Positions 1 through 5,016 of a DNA stretch of 5,016 nt are shown piece by piece. A program made the translations under genes and the position numbers. The notes beneath the pieces are model-generated. The model searched no databases and was not told the origin of the DNA. It saw only the letters and a program-made list of their open reading frames with translations. The DNA lies in the NCBI GenBank assembly GCA_002347705.1, contig DDWY01000034.1, positions 1 through 5,016 on the forward strand, read 5' to 3'. The stretch's first letter is position 1; the number at the start of each line of letters is the position of its first letter. The stretch comes from Anaerolineaceae bacterium UBA2274 (GTDB taxonomy: Bacteria; Chloroflexota; Anaerolineae; Anaerolineales; Anaerolineaceae).

Positions 1-176
1 CCAATGTGGAAACCCTCATTTTGGACTTTGACGATAGAATTTATCATCAGACGATGCGGATCGAACTGCTCAGTTTCCTGCGGCCGGAGCGCCGCTTTGA
101 ACAGGTGGAAGATTTGATCGCGCAAATTGCAGATGATGAAGCCCAGACCAGGAGGATTTTTCAGAATGGACCTTAA
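1..176 (+). CDS. ribF: Riboflavin kinase / FAD synthetase, C-terminal end (partial)
   Basis: This is the last ~58 codons of the bifunctional enzyme that phosphorylates riboflavin to FMN and adenylylates FMN to FAD in the cytoplasm. The frame read from base 3 to the TAA at 174-176 gives a typical C-terminus of the riboflavin kinase domain. It begins NVETLILDFDDRIYHQ, matching the family pattern VE-x-x-(L)LDF-x-x-x-(L)Y, and continues with FLRPERRFEQVEDLIAQI, matching LR-x-E-x-(R/K)F-x-x-x-x-x-L-x-x-QI. The glutamate of the VET motif (codon 9-11) aligns with the residue known in the family as the catalytic base of the kinase domain. The N-terminal nucleotidyltransferase domain lies outside the window. 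The gene's 3' end overlaps the thyX start by 11 bases, so the two are almost certainly on one transcript. Family assignment is by remembered motif; the frame and stop are read directly. Confidence 0.9.
   Translation, partial: NVETLILDFDDRIYHQTMRIELLSFLRPERRFEQVEDLIAQIADDEAQTRRIFQNGP
150..155 (+). promoter_or_regulatory. Ribosome binding site that fixes the thyX start, inside the ribF 3' end
   Basis: A perfect AGGAGG lies 10 bases before the ATG at 166, within the last codons of ribF. It favours ATG 166 over the in-frame upstream candidates TTG 127 and the ATG pair at 133/136, which have no such site and would add residues with no ThyX likeness. Its position means ribosomes finishing ribF pass over it, which fits translational coupling. 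Confidence 0.75.
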
Positions 177-1602
177 CCGCCGTGTGTACCGCCTCAGCCC
201 CAGCCAGTTCAGCGCTGAAACAATTGCTGTTACCTTTGCCAAGACCTCTCGATCCCCAGAACCTTTTGATGTAATTGCTGCCGAACTCAATGACGAAAAA
301 AGCGCCGAGTTCAGTGAGAAATGGATCGTTGGCTATGGTCATTCGAGCGTGGCTGAGCACGCAGTGCTTCACCTGGCGCTTGAGAATGTCTCGCGCCTGG
401 CGATTGAGACAATCGAGGCCAATCGCCTTGCATCCTACACTGAGAAATCAACCCGTTATCAGGAGTGGGACCCCAAGGCTTACGTCACCCCTCCGGAAAT
501 TGTAGGCAGCCCTTATGAAGGCGAATACCAGGCTTTGATGGACAAACTCTTTGCCATTTACGCTGAAGCCCTGCAGGCTTTGCGTCCTTGGGGCGAAGCC
601 AACACCCCACGCCGGGAGAATGAATCAGAAAAAGCCTGGTCCAACCGCGCGCGCGTGAAATCTGTTGACGTGGCGCGCTTCCTCTTACCCGCAGCAGCCA
701 TGGCAAACGTAGGCCTGACCATTAACGCCCGAGCGCTCGAATATGCCATCAAAAAGATGCTCTCCTCCGAATTGGAAGAGGTGCGTCTGATTGGCGCGGA
801 GATGAAAACTGTCGCTTCCCAGGAGCTGCCGACCTTGGTGAAATATGCTGATCCGATCGCGTTTTTGCCGAAACTGCGCGAGAAAGCCCGTGATTTTGCC
901 AATCAGATCGACACTATCTCTGGCGCACCATGGTGCGACCTGAAAGCTGTCGATGAAAGCGCTGAGGACAAGGTTCTGGCGGCGGTACTATACCGATTTG
1001 GAGATGATTCTTACCAGGTTTGCCTTGACCAGGTGCTGAATATGTCACAGGATGACAAACAAGACCTGGTGGATGCCATGTTCGCGGCGATGACAGACTT
1101 TGACGTTCCGATCCGGGAGCTGGAATACGCAGACCTGACCTTCAGCCTGATCATGGATCAGGGCGCATATTTTGAATTTAAGCGCCATCGCATGATGACC
1201 CAGACAGTTCAGGACCTGACCACCAGGCTTGGCTACGCCCTGCCCAAAGCTGTCACTGAGGCTGGCTTTGAGGCGCGCTACCGCGAAGCAATGCAGGCTG
1301 CAGCGGTTTTGTATGAAAAATTGGCTGCCTGGAATCCGCAGGTCGCAAGTTATGTGGTTCCAAACGCATACAATCGCCGGGTGCTCTGCCGCGCCAACGT
1401 GCGGGAACTCTTTCACTTCATCAAACTCCGATGCGCAAAGAACGCTCATTTCTCTATCCAGCGGGTCGGCAGGGGCATGCTGGAGCAGATGCGCCCTTAC
1501 TTCCCGCTTTTGAGCCGGAAAATCCAGGTAAAAGGCGATACCAGCGTCCAGGACTTGACAGCTGAATATTTCAGCGAAACCGCAATCATTCCTGAAATCT
1601 GA
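166..1602 (+). CDS. thyX: Tandem-domain FAD-dependent thymidylate synthase (ThyX family)
   Basis: Canonical ThyX methylates dUMP to dTMP in the cytoplasm, using methylene-tetrahydrofolate as carbon donor and reduced FAD as hydride carrier. It has about 220-250 residues and acts as a homotetramer. This protein has 478 residues counted from ATG 166 and contains two ThyX-like modules. The N-half (about 15-230) keeps the FAD-binding GHSSVAEH segment (H59, E64, H65), a degraded ThyX signature ANR-x7-S (85-95) followed by TRY (96-98), ARFLLP (170-175) and NARAL (187-191). The C-half (about 265-450) keeps an intact RHR (340-342) but has D350 where the signature serine is expected. It also keeps NVREL (411-415) and the LR-x5-H nucleotide-site segment (LR 421-422, H428). 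Neither half has a complete motif set, so one chain may fold as a pseudo-dimer. Double-length ThyX proteins are, to my recollection, known in Chloroflexota; whether this one is catalytically competent is inference. It is coupled to ribF, the FAD supplier. Confidence 0.88.
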   Translation: MDLNRRVYRLSPSQFSAETIAVTFAKTSRSPEPFDVIAAELNDEKSAEFSEKWIVGYGHSSVAEHAVLHLALENVSRLAIETIEANRLASYTEKSTRYQEWDPKAYVTPPEIVGSPYEGEYQALMDKLFAIYAEALQALRPWGEANTPRRENESEKAWSNRARVKSVDVARFLLPAAAMANVGLTINARALEYAIKKMLSSELEEVRLIGAEMKTVASQELPTLVKYADPIAFLPKLREKARDFANQIDTISGAPWCDLKAVDESAEDKVLAAVLYRFGDDSYQVCLDQVLNMSQDDKQDLVDAMFAAMTDFDVPIRELEYADLTFSLIMDQGAYFEFKRHRMMTQTVQDLTTRLGYALPKAVTEAGFEARYREAMQAAAVLYEKLAAWNPQVASYVVPNAYNRRVLCRANVRELFHFIKLRCAKNAHFSIQRVGRGMLEQMRPYFPLLSRKIQVKGDTSVQDLTAEYFSETAIIPEI

Positions 1603-1648
1603 ACCTGGCTGCGGTTGCGCCAAAAAAAACATCAAGAACAGTCATACT

Positions 1649-1657
1649 TGGTATAAT
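1649..1657 (+). promoter_or_regulatory. Extended -10 promoter for the small lipoprotein gene
   Basis: TG-n-TATAAT is a perfect extended -10 element for a sigma-70-type RNA polymerase. No good -35 hexamer is found 16-18 bases upstream, which is typical of extended -10 promoters; an A8 run at 1622-1629 lies just upstream. Transcription would begin near 1664, giving a leader of about 36 bases. It separates this gene from the ribF-thyX unit. Confidence 0.6.
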
Positions 1658-1699
1658 CAATCCAACGTCCCTTCAGAAAAGCGGACGGAAAGGGCCCTA

Positions 1700-2131
1700 A
1701 TGAAAACTAAAACTATTCTGTTAACCACTATTCTTGTGCTGAGCCTTCTCCTGGCCGCCTGCGGCTCGAAAGAACCCACCGAAACAACTGTAAACCTGCC
1801 GGTCGTCGGCGGTGAAGTCCAAAACACGTCTGAGCCGCAACAACCAACTGAAGTGCCGGCGCCCCAGGATACCTATCCTGTTGAGCAGCCTGTCGAACCA
1901 GTTATGTTGGATGCTGCCATCGCTTATCCGGCGGAGGACGACAGCCCAACCTACGATGCGGATATGCGCGCGTACATCGAGCAAATCCTGGGTGGAACCA
2001 TTGCGATTGAAGACCTCTTTGGCAAAGAGGATGATCAGCTGCGTGAAACACTGATCAATGCTGCCGAAGGGCGCATTATCCTGACCGAATCCGGCCTGGA
2101 AAAAGCTGTGGATTGGCTGAAGAAGCAATAA
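1700..2131 (+). CDS. Small lipoprotein of unknown function
   Basis: A 143-residue secreted lipoprotein. The N-terminus is Lys-Thr-Lys followed by a hydrophobic stretch (6-20) and the lipobox LAAC (18-21), so Cys21 should be lipidated and the protein anchored on the outer face of the membrane. Residues 22-82 form an acidic, Pro/Thr/Glu/Gln-rich linker without predicted fold. Residues ~84-143 form a small, probably helical domain (DMRAYIEQILGG, DDQLRETLINAAEG, SGLEKAVDWLKKQ). I recognise no enzymatic motif and no family. The ATG is preceded by GGAAAGGG at 1687-1694, five bases away. The gene has its own extended -10 promoter and its own terminator, so it appears to be a single-gene transcript. 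The lipoprotein call is secure; the role is unknown. Confidence 0.85.
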   Translation: MKTKTILLTTILVLSLLLAACGSKEPTETTVNLPVVGGEVQNTSEPQQPTEVPAPQDTYPVEQPVEPVMLDAAIAYPAEDDSPTYDADMRAYIEQILGGTIAIEDLFGKEDDQLRETLINAAEGRIILTESGLEKAVDWLKKQ

Positions 2132-2147
2132 GCACATCATAGAGCCT

Positions 2148-2182
2148 AAAAACACCTGCCGGATTTTCGGCAGGTGTTTTTT
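2148..2182 (+). terminator. Strong intrinsic terminator after the small lipoprotein gene
   Basis: An 11-bp perfect GC-rich stem pairs AACACCTGCCG (2151-2161) with CGGCAGGTGTT (2168-2178) around the loop GATTTT. It can be extended by A-T pairs and runs into a T6 tract (2177-2182). A five-A run before the stem (2148-2152) could give some activity in the other direction, but no minus-strand gene arrives here. Confidence 0.93.
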
Positions 2183-2233
2183 GTTTAGGGGGAATTCATC
2201 CGCAAAACCTCCAAAAATTGGCAAATTATGGGG

Positions 2234-2239
2234 TAGAAT
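2234..2239 (+). promoter_or_regulatory. Weak candidate -10 box for the 254-residue protein
   Basis: The 145-base gap between the terminator and the next ATG must hold a promoter, because the upstream unit is terminated. The best -10-like hexamer is TAGAAT (five of six to consensus). No -35 at standard spacing is convincing: TTGGCA at 2218-2223 is only 10 bases away. If used, the leader would be about 80 bases. Confidence 0.3.
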
Positions 2240-2327
2240 TAAAGTGGTAACAAATGGGCAGATGCTCAAGAGAACGGTCCATTTTTCCAAATAACTGACA
2301 CTATAAGAATCGGAATGGGAGAGGTTT

Positions 2328-3092
2328 ATGACTATTCACTTATATTTATCCTTGTTTCCTGAAGCTTTAATTGCTTCGATGCTTTCACCAGAAGATTTCG
2401 GTTCTTACTACGCGCTTGGCTCGGCAAAAAAGTCGCGCGGTCAGGCGCTCTTTTTTGAGGTTGACCCAACTTTCCGCCATCCATATTTCAAAATCGATGA
2501 AGCTTTCGAGCGCTGTATTCCTCACGACGATGGCAGCCTCAAGGCCTCAGTGTATATCTCGGTATACCGGGTTTTGGAACACATCAAATTGAGTGCTCTG
2601 CAGCATCTCTTCCTGACCACCCAGGATGGTCACACGCTGGATCTTGCCCCTTCAGAAGACATTCCGGATTTCACCGGTCAATTGCACCTCTACCAGGAGA
2701 TTGCCCCGGTTGCGCCATTGGTGGTGAGCCGCCTGGGACCCATCCAGTTCCTTGACCAATTGGTGCGAAACCCTGTTTCATTAGTCACTGTGCCCGCACT
2801 GGTTTTCACCGAACTGCAGCTGGGCGAGCTGGCTGATGACCCGGAGATGGGCATCATGATCAACATGCAATATAGCAATCAGGACCATCTGCGCCAGTGT
2901 CTGACGGATGTAAAAACCAAATTTGCCACCACCAAGATGGTTGACCGCTCGCACAACCCCAATGTGCAGTATCGCTCGATCAAAAACGGTTTTTATGTTG
3001 GCAACAAAAAGGAAATGCTCTACTACCCAATGCCCACAGCCGAAGAATTGCGTATTTTGAACTACCGCTGGTTCCGTTCAGCTAATATGTAA
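2328..3092 (+). CDS. Uncharacterised 254-residue soluble protein
   Basis: I do not recognise the family. The protein has no signal peptide and no membrane segment, so it is probably cytoplasmic. It has a regular mixed alpha/beta look. Noticeable segments are an aliphatic start with SMLSPEDFGSYYALG (18-31), KKSRGQALFFEVDP (34-47), a His/Asp-rich turn PHDDGSLKASVYISVYRVLEHI (65-86, key residues H66, D67, D68, R81, E84, H85), LTTQDGHTLDL (96-106), HLYQEIAPVAP (120-130) and a C-terminal NYRWFRSAN (245-253). Several of these look like conserved blocks, but I see no catalytic or nucleotide-binding signature. The start is supported by GGGAGAGG (2317-2324) just before the ATG. It appears to be a single-gene transcript ending at the shared terminator. 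Base composition does not differ from its neighbours. Confidence 0.85.
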   Translation: MTIHLYLSLFPEALIASMLSPEDFGSYYALGSAKKSRGQALFFEVDPTFRHPYFKIDEAFERCIPHDDGSLKASVYISVYRVLEHIKLSALQHLFLTTQDGHTLDLAPSEDIPDFTGQLHLYQEIAPVAPLVVSRLGPIQFLDQLVRNPVSLVTVPALVFTELQLGELADDPEMGIMINMQYSNQDHLRQCLTDVKTKFATTKMVDRSHNPNVQYRSIKNGFYVGNKKEMLYYPMPTAEELRILNYRWFRSANM

Positions 3093-3108
3093 TTCCAGCA
3101 TGCAAGAC

Positions 3109-3141
3109 AAAAAAATCCGCGAGATTTCGCGGATTTATTTT
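3109..3141. terminator. Bidirectional intrinsic terminator between convergent genes
   Basis: A 10-bp perfect stem pairs AAATCCGCGA (3113-3122) with TCGCGGATTT (3127-3136) around a four-base loop. On the plus strand it leads into TTTATTTT. On the minus strand it leads into a run of seven T (complement of A7 at 3109-3115). It lies 16 bases after the stop of the + gene and 13 bases after the stop of the - gene, so one element can end both transcripts. Confidence 0.92.
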
Positions 3142-3149
3142 CATAACGG

Positions 3150-3968
3150 TCACTCATAAATGACAGCCATGTTTCCAAGCACGCCCCAGGAAGTCAAAAA
3201 TACATCGATCGGCACGGTGAAAAAGTTCCCGTTGTTCATGTAGGTGATGTTCGTTTCATCGTAGCCTATGAGGATAACCACGTGTTCGTGAGGCGCAACG
3301 ATCACGCCATTACCTTCCTGGTCGTAAATTTTCACTGGGCTGCTGTAGACCATATTCCCGATTACCCAGGCTATAATGGGGTCGCCTTGAGCCAACTCTG
3401 CCTTGACCTCTTCGAGGGTCATTCCTTTTACCGCTTGAGCTGGCAAACCGTATTCCCTCAATAGATCTGCGATCGGCGGAGCGTGCACTCCGTAGGCATC
3501 GGGTGGGATTTGTCCCCAGCCATCGGTGGTCACATTGCCCACAAAACCCAAGTCGGGATTGTCGGAAAGGGGCAGGGCAAATTGAAAGGTCGACTCATAG
3601 ATCAGAACGTCGTAATAAGCTGCCCAATCCACAGCCGCGCTTGCCTCACAGCCCAACTCATAAGTTTGCTCGTGACCACTGATGTTGGTGATAAGGGCTG
3701 AAAGAGGAAGAACGCTCTCGGTTGCGATTATATCGGGTTGCGGAGAAGGCTCAGCGGAAAGGGTAGCCTCCGTGGTAGGTGTGGGTGTGGAGGTGGTAGG
3801 TATGGGTGTCAGGGTGGGAGAAGGGTTTGGCAAGCCAACTGTTGGGCTTGCTGGTGCGAGAGGAGTCGCAACTTGCGCTTGCAGGCACCCCGCTAGCAGT
3901 AAAATGGCGATTATGAGGGTTGAAGTCCGGAAGGATTTTGTGATTATGGATCTTTGCCTGAGAGTCAT
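3150..3968 (-). CDS. Lipoprotein with a C39-like (papain-fold) cysteine peptidase domain
   Basis: A 272-residue secreted protein. A basic N-terminus (1-14) and hydrophobic segment (17-26) end in the lipobox LAGC (25-28), so Cys28 should carry the lipid anchor. Residues ~35-80 are a Thr/Pro/Ser-rich stalk. Residues ~95-272 match the C39-like peptidase pattern (C39_2 type): Q101-x5-C107 in QTYELGCEASAA, as oxyanion Gln and nucleophile Cys; H229 in HVVILIGYDE, as catalytic His; and a third polar position about 16 residues later in YMNNG (N245/N246), where the family often has Asp. The region between carries IADLLREYGLPA and LEEVKAELAQGDPIIAWV, typical of the fold. The likely role is a membrane-tethered extracellular cysteine peptidase or related hydrolase; the substrate is unknown. 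No good Shine-Dalgarno is seen (an AGG lies about 12 bases before the ATG). It follows the helical-repeat gene by 27 bases and is probably cotranscribed with it. Confidence 0.85.
   Translation of the reverse strand: MTLRQRSIITKSFRTSTLIIAILLLAGCLQAQVATPLAPASPTVGLPNPSPTLTPIPTTSTPTPTTEATLSAEPSPQPDIIATESVLPLSALITNISGHEQTYELGCEASAAVDWAAYYDVLIYESTFQFALPLSDNPDLGFVGNVTTDGWGQIPPDAYGVHAPPIADLLREYGLPAQAVKGMTLEEVKAELAQGDPIIAWVIGNMVYSSPVKIYDQEGNGVIVAPHEHVVILIGYDETNITYMNNGNFFTVPIDVFLTSWGVLGNMAVIYE
3804..3825 (+). other. G-quadruplex-capable tract inside the lipoprotein stalk codons
   Basis: Four GGG runs separated by loops of 5, 1 and 4 bases (3804-3806, 3812-3814, 3816-3818, 3823-3825) satisfy the usual G3 quadruplex pattern on the plus strand, which is the template strand of the peptidase gene. 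It arises from the Pro (CCC/CCA) and Thr (ACC) codons of the stalk, so it may be only a by-product of composition. Confidence 0.45.
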
Positions 3969-3995
3969 GGGATAAATTTACCTGGTTTCGGAAGT

Positions 3996-4820
3996 TTAGA
4001 GACCTAACTTTGTGCGTTTTTGATGCATGCGGATCGAGGCTTGCAGCCCTTCACTTAATTGTTTGTCAAAATAAGGCAAGTAGGATCTGACGCGTTTCTC
4101 AATGCTGCTGCCGTCCGTGTCGGAAAGTACTTCCTTGAGCACGTAGGCTGTCTCGGAAGGTGAACGGCGAGCCAGAGCGGCAATCACCTGGCTCAAATTT
4201 GCCTCGATCAAATACTGATCACTTTGCAGAAAAGGGCGGATCCAGCGAAAAAATTGCGGAAACAGATCTGAATGCGCTTGCTCCACCAGCAGTGAAAGCG
4301 CGTAGAGCCCATGGTTTTGCAGGCGCTCCACGGGACTGTTAAGCAAATCGCCAACAAACTTAGTCCAACCCTTGGGGTCCTCGGATCGCAAACGCTGACT
4401 ACCCTTGACGAAAAGTGCTTTAACGACTGCCCGGTCCAATGGCACTGAGGACCATAAGCTCACACGCTCAAAAACCTCACTTTTCGCGGTGAGGGGAACC
4501 TGACCCAATAAGTGAGCGGCAAGCTCGCGTGCCTCAAAATGCTCATCCTTCCAGAGTTCATCGACCACCGCCAGGGTATCGTTGGCATCCTGCCTTGCCT
4601 TCAGGCTGAGCCCATAGGCAATTTGAGGCAGGATCTGATCTGGCAGATCGTAAACACGCATGAAACTGACCGGCACGGCATCTTTGTGCTGGCGGTGAGC
4701 GTAACGGTGGTAAAACTGCAGGGTTTCATGAAACTGGCGGCGAAATTCAGCGGGTTGCGAAAAGACCTGCTTCAATGTTTCAATCTGTTTGTTGAGACGG
4801 GTCAGGTCGATGGCAGCCAT
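3996..4820 (-). CDS. HEAT-repeat-like helical protein, possibly AlkD-related
   Basis: A 274-residue soluble protein that reads as successive amphipathic helix pairs. Examples are QILPQIAYGLSLKARQDAN (62-80), LAVVDELWKDEHFEARELAAHLLGQ (83-107), DRAVVKALFVKGSQRLRSEDP (129-149), WTKFVGDLLNSP (152-163), LQNHGLYALSLLVEQ (167-181) and LIEANLSQVIAALARRSP (204-221). The LW-x5-HFEARELAAHLL block resembles the helical-repeat DNA alkylation repair glycosylases (AlkD family), which recognise alkylated bases. The AlkD Trp/Asp catalytic pattern is not clearly present (W123 and D129 are the nearest), so DNA repair is only a guess. The C-terminus is basic (RMHQKRTKLGL). I chose ATG 4820 because a TATAAT lies just before it; upstream in-frame starts (ATG 4895, TTG 4961) lack a ribosome site and would add sequence with no clear fold. 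It is the first gene of a two-gene minus-strand unit. Confidence 0.75.
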   Translation of the reverse strand: MAAIDLTRLNKQIETLKQVFSQPAEFRRQFHETLQFYHRYAHRQHKDAVPVSFMRVYDLPDQILPQIAYGLSLKARQDANDTLAVVDELWKDEHFEARELAAHLLGQVPLTAKSEVFERVSLWSSVPLDRAVVKALFVKGSQRLRSEDPKGWTKFVGDLLNSPVERLQNHGLYALSLLVEQAHSDLFPQFFRWIRPFLQSDQYLIEANLSQVIAALARRSPSETAYVLKEVLSDTDGSSIEKRVRSYLPYFDKQLSEGLQASIRMHQKRTKLGL

Positions 4821-4826
4821 GACGGA

Positions 4827-4832
4827 ATTATA
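4827..4832 (-). promoter_or_regulatory. Consensus -10 box predicting a leaderless mRNA
   Basis: On the minus strand a perfect TATAAT is followed by only six bases (TCCGTC) before the ATG at 4820. Initiation at the usual distance would start the mRNA at or within a base of the start codon. No Shine-Dalgarno exists in the gap, which is consistent with leaderless translation. The best -35-like hexamer, TTCTCA, sits 15 bases upstream and is weak. Confidence 0.55.
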
Positions 4833-5016
4833 GCGTGAATCCTGGCGTGAGAAGATGGGTAATGTTTTGGGTTGAAAAGTTTGCGATGTGAGCATGGTAG
4901 GTTGGGTGGAGCGATGGCAGGGCTGTTTTATCGGATTCGCAAATTGAGCGCAACCCAGCAATGTTTTTTTTGTGGTTCTTGGGTTTCGCTCCTCCTGAGT
5001 TTCCCTTTTTAGTGTC
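4833..5016. other. Probable intergenic region to the window edge
   Basis: I see no supported gene in these 184 bases. The minus-strand frame of the helical-repeat gene stays open to the window edge, but its translation (for example LGCAQFANPIKQPCHRSTQP) looks like non-coding sequence. An A8 run (minus strand, 4963-4970) and an orphan AGGAGG (minus strand, 4996-4991) are present. No start codon lies at a usable distance after the AGGAGG. Confidence 0.5.

Noticed and set aside
127..165. Earlier in-frame starts for thyX (TTG 127, ATG 133/136)
   Set aside because: They have no ribosome binding site and would add residues unlike ThyX. The AGGAGG at 150-155 points to ATG 166.
1606..1630. Possible terminator after thyX (GGCTGC-GGTT-GCGCC hairpin)
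   Set aside because: The stem is short with a bulged T and is followed by A8 where a T tract is needed. On the minus strand the T tract precedes the hairpin.
1045..1635. 196-codon open frame on the minus strand
   Set aside because: It lies wholly opposite the motif-rich C-half of thyX. It has no ribosome site and no family likeness, so it is a shadow of the + gene.
2252..2284. Inverted repeat AAATGG ... CCATTT in the leader of the 254-residue protein gene
   Set aside because: Only six base pairs around a 21-base loop; not enough to claim an operator or riboswitch.
1721..2290. 189-codon open frame on the minus strand
   Set aside because: It runs through the strong terminator at 2148-2182 and opposite the lipoprotein gene, whose lipobox and ribosome site are convincing.
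3682..3975. 97-codon open frame on the plus strand
   Set aside because: It is antisense to the signal peptide and Thr/Pro stalk codons of the peptidase gene. Its Gly/Val-rich translation is the expected mirror of Pro/Thr codons.
4991..4996. AGGAGG on the minus strand as a ribosome site
   Set aside because: No ATG, GTG or TTG follows within usable distance; the nearest in-frame TTG is about 29 bases away.

Overview
The window most resembles a chromosomal segment of an Anaerolineae-like member of the Chloroflexota. This is an inference from gene content: a double-length ThyX protein, single-membrane-style lipoproteins with Pro/Thr-rich stalks, and moderate GC. No rRNA, tRNA, CRISPR array, insertion sequence or phage gene is visible. 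Coding density is high and the genes look vertically inherited.

Left part (1-1602, + strand). The window opens inside the last ~58 codons of ribF (riboflavin kinase/FAD synthetase). Its stop overlaps by 11 bases the best start of a 478-residue FAD-dependent thymidylate synthase family protein (thyX). The FAD-making enzyme is thus translationally coupled to an FAD-using enzyme of dTMP synthesis. The ThyX protein is about twice the usual size. It reads as two ThyX modules whose signature residues are divided between the halves.

Middle part (1603-3092, + strand). An extended -10 promoter precedes a 143-residue lipoprotein of unknown function, closed by a strong intrinsic terminator. After a 145-base spacer comes a 254-residue soluble protein that I cannot assign to a family. 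It ends in a hairpin with A and T tracts on its two sides, which can terminate transcription from both directions.

Right part (3150-5016, - strand). Two genes run leftward, converging on that shared terminator. The promoter-proximal one encodes a 274-residue all-helical, HEAT/AlkD-like protein. A TATAAT lies six bases before its likely ATG, which predicts a leaderless transcript. It is followed after 27 bases by a lipoprotein with a Thr/Pro stalk and a C39-like papain-fold peptidase domain displayed outside the membrane. The last ~180 bases hold no gene I can support, although one minus-strand frame stays open to the window edge.

The observations I rate highest are the ribF-thyX coupling and the complementary loss of motifs in the tandem ThyX. 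I did not see evidence for a wholly new multi-gene system.
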